Positions 21,371-29,018 of a DNA stretch of 32,990 nucleotides are shown one piece after another. Origin of the DNA: Ruminococcus sp. (GTDB lineage: Bacteria; Bacillota; Clostridia; Oscillospirales; Ruminococcaceae). Numbering within the stretch: position 1 is the first letter of the stretch; each line of letters begins with the position of its first letter. A program made the translations under genes and the position numbers. The stretch spans positions 1 to 32,990 of the forward strand of contig JAGBJO010000046.1 in the NCBI GenBank assembly GCA_017934425.1, in the 5' to 3' direction. Below the pieces are notes generated by a model. The model saw only the letters and a list, made by a program, of their open reading frames with translations. It was not told the origin of the DNA and ran no database searches.

Positions 21371-22996
21371 TTAGTGCTTTTCGGAGATTATCCTACGCAG
21401 TTCAACCATGTCAAAGACATTGAACCTGCCGTCGCCGTCGATATCGTAGTCAGCCAAAGCACGTTCCTTGCCGAGAAGTGCATTTGCACAGCAGATAAGG
21501 TCAGCCACGTTTACCTCGCCGTCCTTGTTGAGGTCGCCTGTCTGGAACTCTATAACTACAGTAGTTTCGGTAGTTGTGGTAGTTTCGCTGGTAGTTGTGG
21601 TAGAAGTCTCAGAAGTTGTAGTCCTTGAAGGTCTGCTTGTGGACTGTGTTGTGGTTGAGGTGGTAGTTTCCTCTGTTGTTGTGGTAGTAGATGTAGTAGT
21701 AGTTTCTTCAGTGGTGGTAGTTGTTGTTGTAGTTGTTGTGGAAGTTGTTGTTGGTTCTTCGGTAGTGGTTGTAGTAGTGGTCGATGTGGTAGTAGGTTCT
21801 TCGGTAGTTGTAGTAGTAGATGTGGTAGTTTCTTCGGTGGTAGTAGTTGTGGTGGTAGTCTCAGTGGTAGTGGTGGAAGTTGTGGTCACAGTAGTTGTTG
21901 TAACCGTCTGACCAGCCGCCCAGTCCGGGTCATATGCATTGTCGGACAGTGTGGGGTAATCAAATACTGTATACACATAGTCCTCGCACTCTGTATGAGA
22001 CTTGTAGAAAGTGCTTGCAGATGTCAGGAAGTACTTATAGTTATACTCAATACCAGAGTCGCCGTCCAGGTCGTCCCAGGTAACGTCCACAGGATACCAC
22101 TTTCCGTCGTCCATGAGGACGTCATTCCACATATGTGCGACCTGAGTGGACTCATCGTAGTTTCCATAAACCAGCACACAGGGAATGTTCAGCTTGTCAC
22201 ATATGAGCTTGAACGCCTTTGAGTAGCCCTCGCAGACTACGCCCGGCTCAACAAGTGCGCCCAGTGCAGAACTTGCAAAGCGTGCATCGGTATCATAGTA
22301 AGTAAACGTTGAGATCTGGTCATGGATGCTCTTTATCTGCTCATAGCGTGTATCGCCCTCGACCTCAAATTCGTCAATTGCATCGAAAAGCTTTTCCTTC
22401 CAATCGACAACCTCATCTATAGAATCAAACGCCGACTTGTAGCTTGGGTTGATAGTAAGCGAACTTACCGTGAAGGTATACGACTTAGTCCTTGAACTAT
22501 AGCGATAAGTTACATTATCCGGATTGATACCGGTATTTGAAAGATCGATCCAGAAAAGCTCAGGCATATCGAAAGTAGCGCAGTCCATGCCCGGCTTGCA
22601 GTTTGAAAATATTGCATCAGCAAGTGCCTGCTGATCCTCGTCACTTGTCAGTCTGTAAGATGAAGCTGTAAACGTTACCGGCTCAGGGAAATCTATCTGG
22701 ATAGGCTCAACAGATGGATTTATCAGCTTCATAAACTCAGCATAAACTGCCACATTGTTCTCGTCAAGGCTTGTACCATAGTTATACGTGCCTTCACTGT
22801 AATTTGCTTCGATAGCCGGCATCTCAGGCAGGGACAGACTGAGGGTGTCTGCATCCGCAAAATAGAGTTCATCGGTTATTTCAGCTTCTCCGTACACAGC
22901 AGTTATTTCTTCCGCATATACATTAAATGCGCCTGTTGACATCGCCATTGCCCCAGCCGCTGCGAGAGAAAATGCTGATCTTAAAATGTGTTTCAT
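21371..22996 (-). CDS. Secreted transglutaminase-like protein with Thr-rich linker and dockerin
   Basis: A 541-residue secreted protein. The signal peptide (1-28) ends at VYA-EE. The region to about 195 is unassigned. A transglutaminase-like cysteine domain (about 200-330) has all three expected catalytic positions: Cys255 in PGVVCEGYSKAF, His288 in VAHMWN and Asp304 in WYPVDVTWDD. It could be a protease, a cross-linking enzyme or a binding module. A Thr/Glu/Ser linker of about 118 residues leads to a type I dockerin (487-541). Its two Ca-binding repeats, DLNKDGEVNVADL and DIDGDGRFNVFDM, would dock on a cohesin of a cellulosome scaffold. The ATG at 22996 has GGAGG 9 bp upstream; an in-frame start near 23098 falls in the -10 box and is rejected. 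Confidence 0.93.
   Translation of the reverse strand: MKHILRSAFSLAAAGAMAMSTGAFNVYAEEITAVYGEAEITDELYFADADTLSLSLPEMPAIEANYSEGTYNYGTSLDENNVAVYAEFMKLINPSVEPIQIDFPEPVTFTASSYRLTSDEDQQALADAIFSNCKPGMDCATFDMPELFWIDLSNTGINPDNVTYRYSSRTKSYTFTVSSLTINPSYKSAFDSIDEVVDWKEKLFDAIDEFEVEGDTRYEQIKSIHDQISTFTYYDTDARFASSALGALVEPGVVCEGYSKAFKLICDKLNIPCVLVYGNYDESTQVAHMWNDVLMDDGKWYPVDVTWDDLDGDSGIEYNYKYFLTSASTFYKSHTECEDYVYTVFDYPTLSDNAYDPDWAAGQTVTTTTVTTTSTTTTETTTTTTTTEETTTSTTTTTEEPTTTSTTTTTTTEEPTTTSTTTTTTTTTTEETTTTSTTTTTEETTTSTTTQSTSRPSRTTTSETSTTTTSETTTTTETTVVIEFQTGDLNKDGEVNVADLICCANALLGKERALADYDIDGDGRFNVFDMVELRRIISEKH
21551..21904 (-). repeat. Low-complexity Thr-rich linker coding region
   Basis: About 118 codons are almost all ACC/ACA/ACT Thr with interspersed EE, EEP and S. 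They read as GTGGTAGTTGTAG-like sequence on the plus strand. The region separates the transglutaminase-like domain from the dockerin. It is prone to slippage and produces a spurious Val-rich ORF on the other strand. Confidence 0.95.
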
Positions 22997-23031
22997 AAAG
23001 AAAACCTCCGTTATCAGTATTTTCCCAATCC

Positions 23032-23126
23032 CGTATCTACAGACGTGCGCACACTTTTGCCTATTTCCAGATACGCCGTCCATTCTCTTTTTCTTCAATT
23101 ATACACACATTCCAAGCAATTGTCAA
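23032..23126 (-). promoter_or_regulatory. Consensus promoter and leader palindrome of the dockerin gene
   Basis: TTGACA (minus strand 23121-23126), 17 bp and TATAAT (23098-23103) form a perfect sigma-A promoter. The predicted leader is about 95 nt. It contains CGTATCT (23069-23075) pairing with AGATACG (23032-23038), with GTGCGCAC inside the loop. I cannot match this to a known riboswitch. Sequence 23127-23275, toward the divergent aminotransferase promoter, holds nothing I can support. Confidence 0.75.
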
Positions 23127-23275
23127 TAGTTGACCGTTATTTTTGTGCATATAGTACAGTCCTTGTCCGCCGCTCATGTACACTATTACCCTGTATATAG
23201 ACATATTCCCGGTATTATATGCTGAAAGTCCTAAAATTTTGCGAAGTTAAGCCATATTATTTGTTATCTTGTCAC

Positions 23276-23304
23276 TTGAAAAAATTTTTTGGCTATGGTA
23301 TACT
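23276..23304 (+). promoter_or_regulatory. Aminotransferase promoter
   Basis: TTGAAA (23276-23281), a 17-bp spacer and TATACT (23299-23304), about 38 bp upstream of the start codon. Confidence 0.82.
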
Positions 23305-23342
23305 TTTAATGATGATTATTATTTGAAAGGTGCGATCCCTAA

Positions 23343-24623
23343 ATGACTTTATCTGAAATGAACAAGGAGCAGCTCTCCGCTTTCCAGCAGGAAACTCTGG
23401 CTCGCTACAACGACTTCAAGGCTCAGGGGCTTTGTCTTAATATGTCCCGTGGTAACCCCTGCAAGGAGCAGCTTGAACTGAGCGTGGATATGCTGGACGT
23501 TTTTAACGACGGCGATTTCATGAGCGAAAATGGCATCGATGTCAGAAATTACGGTCTGCTGGACGGTATTCCGGAGGCTAAGAAGCTTTTCTCTGATATG
23601 ATCGGTGTCGGCGAAGACGAAGTTATTATCTTCGGTAACTCCAGCCTGAATGCTATGTACTGGGCTATTCAGACTGCTTTCAACAAGGGCGTTCTCGGCA
23701 GCACTCCCTGGAGCAAGCTGGATAAAGTCAAGTTCCTCTGCCCTGTTCCCGGTTACGACAGACACTTCAAGGTAACTGAGTTCTTCGGCGTTGAGATGAT
23801 AAATATTCCCATGACTGCTACCGGCCCTGATATGGATATGATCGAGAAGCTGGTTTCTGAGGACGAGGCTATCAAGGGTATCTGGTGCGTTCCTCAGTAC
23901 TCCAACCCCGACGGTATCTGCTACAGCGACGAGACTGTTAAGCGTTTCGCTGCTCTGAAGCCCAAGGCTAAGGATTTCCGCATTTTCTGGGATAACGCAT
24001 ACTGCATCCACCACCTGACCGAAAACCCCAAGTGCATACTCAATATCCTTGAGGAAGCTAAGAAGGTGGGCAACGAGAATATCGTTTACATCTTCGGTTC
24101 TACTTCCAAGGTCACTTTCCCCGGCGCTGGCGTTGCTGTTATGGGCGCAAGCAAGGAAAATGTAGAGGCTCTCAAGAAGTTCCTGGGAATCAGCATCATC
24201 AGCTACGATAAGATGAACCAGCTCCGCCATGTTAAGTTCTTCGGCACTTTCGAGAACATGACCGAGCATATGAAAAAGCATATGCACATAATCGCTCCCA
24301 AGTTCAAGCTGGTGCTTGATGTGCTGAACAAGGAGATCGCTCCTCTTGGTATCGGCGAGTGGACTGAGCCTAAGGGCGGCTACTTCGTATCATTCAATGC
24401 TTTAGACGGCTGTGCTAAGCGCATCGTTAAGCTGTGCAGCGAGGCAGGCGTTACACTCACTGGCGCAGGCGCTACATTCCCCTACGGCGTTGACCCAAGA
24501 GACAGAAATATCCGTATCGCTCCCACATATCCCTCCATCGAAGACCTGGCAAAGGCTCTGGAGATATTCGTGACAAGCGTTAAGCTGGCAAGCGCTGAAA
24601 AGCTGCTGCGTGAGGCAAAGTAA
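23343..24623 (+). CDS. Class I aminotransferase, subgroup Ic (aspartate aminotransferase-like)
   Basis: A 426-residue cytosolic PLP enzyme predicted to transfer amino groups, most likely between aspartate and 2-oxoglutarate. The substrate-side N-terminus has LCLNMSRGNPCKEQLELS. IIFGNSSLNAMYWAI (about 95-109) binds the PLP phosphate. VPQYSNPDGICYSD and FWDNAYCIHHL carry the Asn and Asp that contact the cofactor. K256 in FGSTSKVTFPGAG is the Schiff-base lysine, and the conserved Arg near the C-terminus lies in RNIRIAPTYPS. The motif style (SRGNP, long N-terminus) fits the MocR-like subgroup Ic rather than AspC itself. AAAGGTG is about 10 bp before the ATG. It is monocistronic, with highly biased codons suggesting strong expression. 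Substrate preference is family inference. Confidence 0.9.
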   Translation: MTLSEMNKEQLSAFQQETLARYNDFKAQGLCLNMSRGNPCKEQLELSVDMLDVFNDGDFMSENGIDVRNYGLLDGIPEAKKLFSDMIGVGEDEVIIFGNSSLNAMYWAIQTAFNKGVLGSTPWSKLDKVKFLCPVPGYDRHFKVTEFFGVEMINIPMTATGPDMDMIEKLVSEDEAIKGIWCVPQYSNPDGICYSDETVKRFAALKPKAKDFRIFWDNAYCIHHLTENPKCILNILEEAKKVGNENIVYIFGSTSKVTFPGAGVAVMGASKENVEALKKFLGISIISYDKMNQLRHVKFFGTFENMTEHMKKHMHIIAPKFKLVLDVLNKEIAPLGIGEWTEPKGGYFVSFNALDGCAKRIVKLCSEAGVTLTGAGATFPYGVDPRDRNIRIAPTYPSIEDLAKALEIFVTSVKLASAEKLLREAK

Positions 24624-24633
24624 ATAGTAAATT

Positions 24634-24672
24634 AGCCATAGTGTCCTGGATTTCAGGATACTATGGCTTTTT
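24634..24672 (+). terminator. Aminotransferase terminator
   Basis: A 15-bp stem with one mismatch, AGCCATAGTGTCCTG (24634-24648) with CAGGATACTATGGCT (24654-24668), runs into TTTTT. The next promoter begins two bases later. Confidence 0.94.
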
Positions 24673-24673
24673 G

Positions 24674-24702
24674 TTGACATTCACAAATTCATGTGGTATA
24701 AT
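24674..24702 (+). promoter_or_regulatory. DUF1963 gene promoter (perfect consensus)
   Basis: TTGACA (24674-24679), 17 bp and TATAAT (24697-24702) with TG upstream (extended -10). Confidence 0.92.
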
Positions 24703-24731
24703 TAAAAAAATATTTACATGAGGTGAAAGTT

Positions 24732-25574
24732 ATGGAACTTGTTGACAGACTTATCAAAGCCCACAGAGAAGACCTTGCCGAAAAGCTGAAAAGTACCTGG
24801 AAGAACGCTATCGTTTTCCTTTGCACTGACGACAGCGAGGAAAGCGATATTCCCGTAGGTGCAAGCAAAGTCGGCGGATATCCCGATCTTCCGCCGGAAA
24901 TAGAGTTCCCGGTGATATCGGCTTTCAAGCGGATATGGCTCAAAGGGCCGTCAGCAGGTAATTGTGAGGAATTTCCGGAAGCAGCAATGCAGCTTATGGC
25001 ACAGATAAACCTCAGCGAACTGGCGCAGTCCGGTGCGGACGTTGAGAATGTTCTCCCAAAAACTGGTATGCTGTACTTTTTCAACAGTCACTTCGGCTAT
25101 GACGTTTTCAGCGATTGCGACGGCAGCGACCCATATTACAGGCTGGAAGTGGACAAGCCTGAGTACGCTAATGCTGCAAAGGTCATCTACTGGGACGGCG
25201 ATATGTCCACGCTCCGCCGTGTTGAGCCGCCTCACCCCTACTTCGACGGCGTTATGCTATGCCTGAGTGAACCATTCGCCATAACTTTCGACAGCGAGGA
25301 CAATTACGACCATGAACTGCTGGACAGTGACGATTATGAGGAGATCTGCCAGCTTCTTGATATTGAAGATGATGACCTTGTTCCCATTATGAGCGACAAG
25401 CTTCTGGGCGTGCCCTGGACGGTAAATCCACGGGAAATGCGCAGAGATGACGTGAACCTTTTCCAGATGAGAGATGATGAAGGCTGCATCGTTTCCGACT
25501 TCTGGGCTATAAACAATGACGACCTGAAAAGCGGCAACTTCTCCGCTGCAAGGTTCTGGGTTGACTGCGACTGA
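24732..25574 (+). CDS. DUF1963 (YwqG-like) protein
   Basis: A 280-residue cytosolic protein of the DUF1963/YwqG family, whose function is not established. The diagnostic block SKVGGYPDLPPEIEFP (about 47-62) introduces the family's bound-protein-like fold. It continues with MQLMAQINLSELAQ, TGMLYFFNSHFGY and WTVNPREMRRDDVNLFQMRDD. The C-terminus ends FSAARFWVDCD, as usual for the family. The product is acidic, with many D/E runs (LLDSDDYEEICQLLDIEDDD). The ATG at 24732 is preferred over an in-frame GTG at 24723, which lies inside the AGGTGA ribosome binding site. It has its own strong promoter. No signal peptide or membrane segment is seen. Confidence 0.88.
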   Translation: MELVDRLIKAHREDLAEKLKSTWKNAIVFLCTDDSEESDIPVGASKVGGYPDLPPEIEFPVISAFKRIWLKGPSAGNCEEFPEAAMQLMAQINLSELAQSGADVENVLPKTGMLYFFNSHFGYDVFSDCDGSDPYYRLEVDKPEYANAAKVIYWDGDMSTLRRVEPPHPYFDGVMLCLSEPFAITFDSEDNYDHELLDSDDYEEICQLLDIEDDDLVPIMSDKLLGVPWTVNPREMRRDDVNLFQMRDDEGCIVSDFWAINNDDLKSGNFSAARFWVDCD

Positions 25575-25582
25575 TACGAATT

Positions 25583-25620
25583 ATCCCCGGAAACGGCATT
25601 ATACCACTGTTTCCGGGGAT
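25583..25620 (+). terminator. Hairpin after the DUF1963 gene
   Basis: A perfect 12-bp stem, ATCCCCGGAAAC (25583-25594) with GTTTCCGGGGAT (25609-25620). The T-tract is weak (TTCC), so it may be a processing or partial terminator. Confidence 0.65.
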
Positions 25621-25631
25621 TTCCATATATA

Positions 25632-25660
25632 CAAAAAGGCTGCCCCCGAAAGGACAGCCC
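25632..25660 (-). terminator. Terminator of rplJ-rplL
   Basis: On the minus strand GGCTG (25655-25659) and CAGCC (25638-25642), extended by inner G-C pairs, form a stem followed by TTTTTG. Confidence 0.87.
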
Positions 25661-25684
25661 ATAAGTATCGCAGAATAAGTAAAA

Positions 25685-26056
25685 TTACTTGATCTCGATT
25701 GTAGCGCCAGCAGCCTCGAACTTTTCCTTCAGCTCGTTAGCCTCTGCCTCTGTAACGCCTTCCTTGATAGCCTTAGGAGCAGACTCAACTACTTCCTTAG
25801 CCTCCTTCAGACCGAGACCGAGAACTTCCTTAGCAACCTTGATAACAGCCATCTTAGCGTCACCGAAGGAAGCAAGAACAACGTCGAACTCTGTCTTAGC
25901 AGCCTCGCCGCCAGCAGCACCGCCAGCAGCAGGAGCAGCAGCGATAGCAGCTGTTACACCGAACTCCTCCTGGATAGCGTCTACGAGCTCAGCGAGTTCG
26001 AGAACAGAAAGAGTCTTGATATCTTCAACAAATTTTGTGATCTTCTCTGAAGCCAT
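25685..26056 (-). CDS. rplL: 50S ribosomal protein L7/L12
   Basis: L7/L12 is the stalk protein that recruits translation factors to the ribosome; several dimers bind the C-terminus of L10. The 123-residue length is typical. The N-terminal dimerisation helices (1-33) are joined by an Ala/Gly/Pro hinge ([14 protein letters not shown]) to the C-terminal domain. That domain begins [19 protein letters not shown] and contains the factor-binding helices ([15 protein letters not shown]). AAGGAG precedes the ATG. It is co-transcribed behind rplJ with a 96-bp gap. The gap holds a small hairpin (GCCGT/ACGGC, 26083-26097), which may help set the higher L7/L12 yield. Confidence 0.98.
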   Translation of the reverse strand: MASEKITKFVEDIKTLSVLELAELVDAIQEEFGVTAAIAAAPAAGGAAGGEAAKTEFDVVLASFGDAKMAVIKVAKEVLGLGLKEAKEVVESAPKAIKEGVTEAEANELKEKFEAAGATIEIK

Positions 26057-26152
26057 GATAATAATCTCCTTTTAATTTATTTGCCGTACATTACGGCGTA
26101 ATTCATCAAGCTGCACATACACCGTCATGCGGGTATGCGTATTTTATCGAAA

Positions 26153-26665
26153 TCAGGCAGCTTCTTCTGACTTCTTGTCTGCAACTGCCTGGAGGGTAGC
26201 TGCGAGCTTCTGCATGGGACCCTGGAGAGAGCCAACCAGCTGTGCGAGCAGAGTATCCTTTGAGGGGATCTTGGACAGAGCGATAACGCCAGCCTGATCG
26301 TAAATCTCGCCCTCAACATAACCAGCCTTGAGATTGAACTTCTCATCGCCAGCCTGCTCAGCGAACTTACCGAGAATTCTTGCAGGAGCAGTCTGATCGT
26401 CGTTAGAAACAGCGATAGCTGTTGTACCGTTCAGAGCCTCCTCGAATCCCTCGATACCGCAAGCCTGGAAAGCACGGAGAAGCATAGTGTTCTTCTCTAC
26501 GAAGTAGTTAACACCAGCCTCACGAAGCTCCTTTCTGAGCTTAGTATCCTCCTCAACGGTGATACCCTTGTAATCAACGAGAACGCCTGATACGGAATTC
26601 TTGATGATCTCTGTGAGCTGCTCAACCTTAGCCTTCTTAGCTTCGAGAACTGCATTACTTGGCAT
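26153..26665 (-). CDS. rplJ: 50S ribosomal protein L10
   Basis: L10 anchors the L7/L12 stalk on 23S rRNA and, in complex with L7/L12, binds its own leader RNA to limit synthesis. The 170-residue product starts MPSNAVLEAKKAKVEQLTE. It has the RNA-binding domain with VLVDYKGITVEEDTKLRKEL and YFVEKNTMLLRAF, and a C-terminal helix (LVGSLQGPMQKLAATLQAV) that carries the L7/L12 binding sites. A longer reading frame upstream exists, but GGAGGTGA 8 bp before the ATG at 26665 fixes the start. rplL follows. rplK and rplA are not immediately upstream; the gene has its own promoter and leader. Confidence 0.97.
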   Translation of the reverse strand: MPSNAVLEAKKAKVEQLTEIIKNSVSGVLVDYKGITVEEDTKLRKELREAGVNYFVEKNTMLLRAFQACGIEGFEEALNGTTAIAVSNDDQTAPARILGKFAEQAGDEKFNLKAGYVEGEIYDQAGVIALSKIPSKDTLLAQLVGSLQGPMQKLAATLQAVADKKSEEAA

Positions 26666-26711
26666 TGTGTATTCACCTCCGAATGAAATCTGTATCGTAT
26701 TCAGAGCGTGC

Positions 26712-26819
26712 AAAAAAGTCCTTTTCTGACAGCGCAGGAAAGGACAATGATAACGTATAGAAAATCATTTGCAATTCCTCGGCGGGACTTAATGGCTTTC
26801 GCCTGCCAGCTGTCTTTAG
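26712..26819 (-). promoter_or_regulatory. Ribosomal protein L10 leader (autoregulatory attenuator)
   Basis: The rplJ leader (minus strand) carries the conserved CCCGCCGAGG core (26777-26786) and a GGC...GAAAGCC hairpin. A long-range stem forms between GACAGC-TG-GCAGG (26814 to 26802) and CCTGCGCTGTC (26738 to 26728). The downstream half of that stem is also the loop of a terminator made by GTCCTTT/AAAAGGAC (26745 to 26718) and a U6 run (26712-26717). The two folds exclude each other, as expected for an L10/L12-controlled switch. Confidence 0.87.
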
Positions 26820-26851
26820 AATACGATATATGCTGAACTAACAGCTTAATT

Positions 26852-26892
26852 ATTATAGCATATCCTCTCCCATTTGTCAAGAGGGAGAGGAT
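26852..26892 (-). promoter_or_regulatory. rplJ promoter, -35 inside an inverted repeat
   Basis: TTGACA (minus strand 26875-26880), 17 bp and TATAAT (26852-26857) form a perfect promoter. A perfect 10-bp inverted repeat (ATCCTCTCCC 26862-26871 with GGGAGAGGAT 26883-26892) flanks the -35 box, which sits in its 11-nt loop. The repeat follows the rhomboid stop and could act as that gene's terminator, although the minus-strand U-tract is poor. It could also be an operator. Confidence 0.85.
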
Positions 26893-26905
26893 ATATTTTT
26901 CTTAT

Positions 26906-27472
26906 TTAACTTTCAGCAGACTTTTCCTTGTCGCCGTACATATAGATAAAGCCCCAGATCATGCCCATGATTCCACCTGCAATGTGTCCGAACTGGGAAA
27001 TATTGTCGGTGGAAAGTACTCCGGTAAGCACCTCGTTGCCCAGGTAGCATATAACCACAAGTATCAGCGTAAGGGGTATCTTTCCCTGCTGGATATTGGT
27101 GAACGCACTCAGCACTATAAGCATGAACACGATACCGCTTGCGCCCATGATTCCCACATGGAACAGCAGGCAGTTGAGTATTCCGCTGATTATTGCGGTG
27201 CTGAAGGTCATTATCAGCAGATTCTTGCTGCCATACTTCTCCTCCGCTACTGGCCCGACCAGAAGCATCAGCATCATATTTCCGGTAAGGTGCTGAATGT
27301 CGGCGTGGGCGAATATGTAAGTGAGAAGCTGCCAGCTGAACGTCTTTTTCAGTGCCAGGAACATTGCGAATTTTCCGTGGCTTATGGCGCTCACGGCGAG
27401 TACAGCAATGCTGATGAAAACAAAGGAGAGTATCACCGGCGAATTATAGCTTATCTTGCCTTTTAATGCCAT
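26906..27472 (-). CDS. Rhomboid-family intramembrane serine protease
   Basis: A 188-residue, six-helix membrane protease that would cut substrates within or near the membrane. The nucleophile is Ser112 in GIMGASGIVFM (GxSG) and the general base is His163 in QFGHIAGG. The conserved HADIQHLTGNMMLM block (about 56-69) forms the first loop and helix 2, whose His and Asn stabilise the oxyanion. The minimal six-helix form is typical of bacteria. It lies 10 bp downstream of tsaD and would be co-transcribed with it; GGAGGTG precedes the ATG. The substrate is unknown. Confidence 0.94.
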   Translation of the reverse strand: MALKGKISYNSPVILSFVFISIAVLAVSAISHGKFAMFLALKKTFSWQLLTYIFAHADIQHLTGNMMLMLLVGPVAEEKYGSKNLLIMTFSTAIISGILNCLLFHVGIMGASGIVFMLIVLSAFTNIQQGKIPLTLILVVICYLGNEVLTGVLSTDNISQFGHIAGGIMGMIWGFIYMYGDKEKSAES

Positions 27473-27482
27473 AGCGCACCTC

Positions 27483-28493
27483 CTATATCTCGTCCATTGA
27501 CAGGGTCGCTATCGCATTGAGCGACTCGTCAGCGAATATTCCCGCATCGAAGTTATAGCTGCCCTGGCAGGCGATCATAGCGCCATTGTCGCCGCAGAGT
27601 TTCTTCTCCGGCATGAAGAATTCGTAGCCACGTTTCTCGCAAGCTGCTGCAAGAGTGCTGCGAACGCCTGAATTTGCCGAAACTCCGCCTGCAAGAGCGA
27701 TCTTCTTATAACCCAGCGCCTGCGCTGCAAGCATGGTTTTTTCCGTGAGTATCTGGGAAATAGTTGCCTGCAAACTTGCGGACAGGTCGTTGCGGTCGAT
27801 AGTTTCGCCCTTCTGCTCGGCGTGGTGGAGCATATTGATAACAGCCGTTTTCAGTCCTGAGAAGCTGAAATCGAACTCATTTCCTGCAACAGCCGGGTGC
27901 GGAAGCCTGAACGCCTTCGGGTCGCCGGTCTGTGCCGCATTGTCAACGTGAACTCCGCCCGGATAGGGAAATCCCATAGCACGAGCGCACTTGTCAAAGC
28001 ACTCACCTGCCGCATCGTCACGGGTACGTCCGACCACATGGAAATGGGTATAATCCAGAACCTCGATGATGTGGCTGTGACCGCCGCTTGCCACAAGGCA
28101 GAGGTAAGGCGGCTCAAGACCGGGGTGAGTCAGGTAATTTGTGGCGATATGTCCGGCGATGTGGTGAACCGGCACTAAAGGCTTTCCGGCAGCCATTGCC
28201 AGCGCCTTTGCGAAGTTCACACCTACCAGCAGAGCGCCGATAAGTCCGGGGGCGTAAGTTACCGCAACAGCGTCGATGTCCGCAAGGGTAACTCCTGCGT
28301 CGCTGAGCGCTTTTCGGGTAACTCCGAGTATATTTTCGCAGTGGCGGCGTGACGCAATTTCCGGCACAACTCCGCCATATTTCTTATGCTCCTCGATCTG
28401 TGTGGAGATCACCGATGAGAGTATCTGCCGGTGGTCTTTAACAACGCTTGCGGCTGTTTCGTCGCAGGAGCTTTCAATTCCAAGTATAAGCAT
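27483..28493 (-). CDS. tsaD: tRNA N6-adenosine threonylcarbamoyltransferase
   Basis: TsaD (formerly Gcp) transfers threonylcarbamoyl from TC-AMP to A37 of ANN-decoding tRNAs (t6A). The 336-residue length is normal. LGIESSCDETAASVV opens the ASKHA ATPase fold. HHIAGH (110-115) supplies the metal-binding His pair, and FSFSGLKTAV, ALAGGVSANSGVR and CGDNGAMIA are family blocks. AGAGGA precedes the ATG. It is preceded by rimI (14-bp gap) and followed by the rhomboid gene. tsaB and tsaE, its partners and often its neighbours, are not in this window. Confidence 0.97.
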   Translation of the reverse strand: MLILGIESSCDETAASVVKDHRQILSSVISTQIEEHKKYGGVVPEIASRRHCENILGVTRKALSDAGVTLADIDAVAVTYAPGLIGALLVGVNFAKALAMAAGKPLVPVHHIAGHIATNYLTHPGLEPPYLCLVASGGHSHIIEVLDYTHFHVVGRTRDDAAGECFDKCARAMGFPYPGGVHVDNAAQTGDPKAFRLPHPAVAGNEFDFSFSGLKTAVINMLHHAEQKGETIDRNDLSASLQATISQILTEKTMLAAQALGYKKIALAGGVSANSGVRSTLAAACEKRGYEFFMPEKKLCGDNGAMIACQGSYNFDAGIFADESLNAIATLSMDEI

Positions 28494-28507
28494 GGTAAGT
28501 CCTCTTT

Positions 28508-28975
28508 TTAATTAGTATAGTCCGTCAGGCATTTCTGCATGACTATAGCGTCCTCGGTGGGGTCGGTGTAAAACCGCTTACGCACCGATATCCGCTTGAA
28601 GCCGTGTTTTTCGTAAAGTGCAGCAGCTCCGGAATTAGACTGCCGGACTTCCAGGAAGATGCTCTCAGTATCCTCCGGAAGAAGTGCCTCAAACTCAGCC
28701 ATAAGCCGGTCTGCGATACCCTTTCTGCGGTGTTCAGGGCTGACGGCAACGCTTGTGATGTCGCCCTCGCCGGAAGCAAAATACCCCGAAAGAAGCCCGA
28801 CAATATCGCCGCCGGAGAAAGCTGCCAGAACAATACCGCACGTTTTTTCGCACTCGCTCCGGAACGAGCCTTCCGACCAGCCCTCAGCGCCTACACACTC
28901 CTTGTCAAGCTGCGACAAACGGCTGTATACCGCATCATCAGCGCCGGCTGTGATGCGCCTTATCTCATAGTCCAA
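28508..28975 (-). CDS. rimI: GNAT acetyltransferase, RimI-like
   Basis: A 155-residue acetyl-CoA-dependent N-acetyltransferase. RimI acetylates the N-terminal alanine of ribosomal protein S18. The acetyl-CoA binding motif A is VAVSPEHRRKGIADRLM (RRxGxA pattern). Motif B is FLEVRQSNSGAAALYEKHGFKR, followed by the RimI-typical RKRFYTDPTEDAIVMQKCL. The adjacent tsaD supports RimI, since tsaB-rimI-tsaD clusters are common. The start is TTG (28973-28975), placed by GGAGGGA about 7 bp upstream; the only nearby ATG is out of frame. Another N-acetyltransferase specificity cannot be fully excluded. Confidence 0.85.
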   Translation of the reverse strand: MDYEIRRITAGADDAVYSRLSQLDKECVGAEGWSEGSFRSECEKTCGIVLAAFSGGDIVGLLSGYFASGEGDITSVAVSPEHRRKGIADRLMAEFEALLPEDTESIFLEVRQSNSGAAALYEKHGFKRISVRKRFYTDPTEDAIVMQKCLTDYTN

Positions 28976-29018
28976 AATTATCCCTCCAACGGATCCTACG
29001 GACTACCATGCTTTATCT

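Noticed and set aside
21468-21911. A Val-rich plus-strand open frame of 147 codons.
   Set aside because: It is the complement of the Thr-codon linker of the dockerin protein.
22997-23098. A 34-residue N-terminal extension of the dockerin protein.
   Set aside because: Its first codons lie on the -10 box, and MKHILRSAFSL at 22996 gives a proper signal peptide behind GGAGG.
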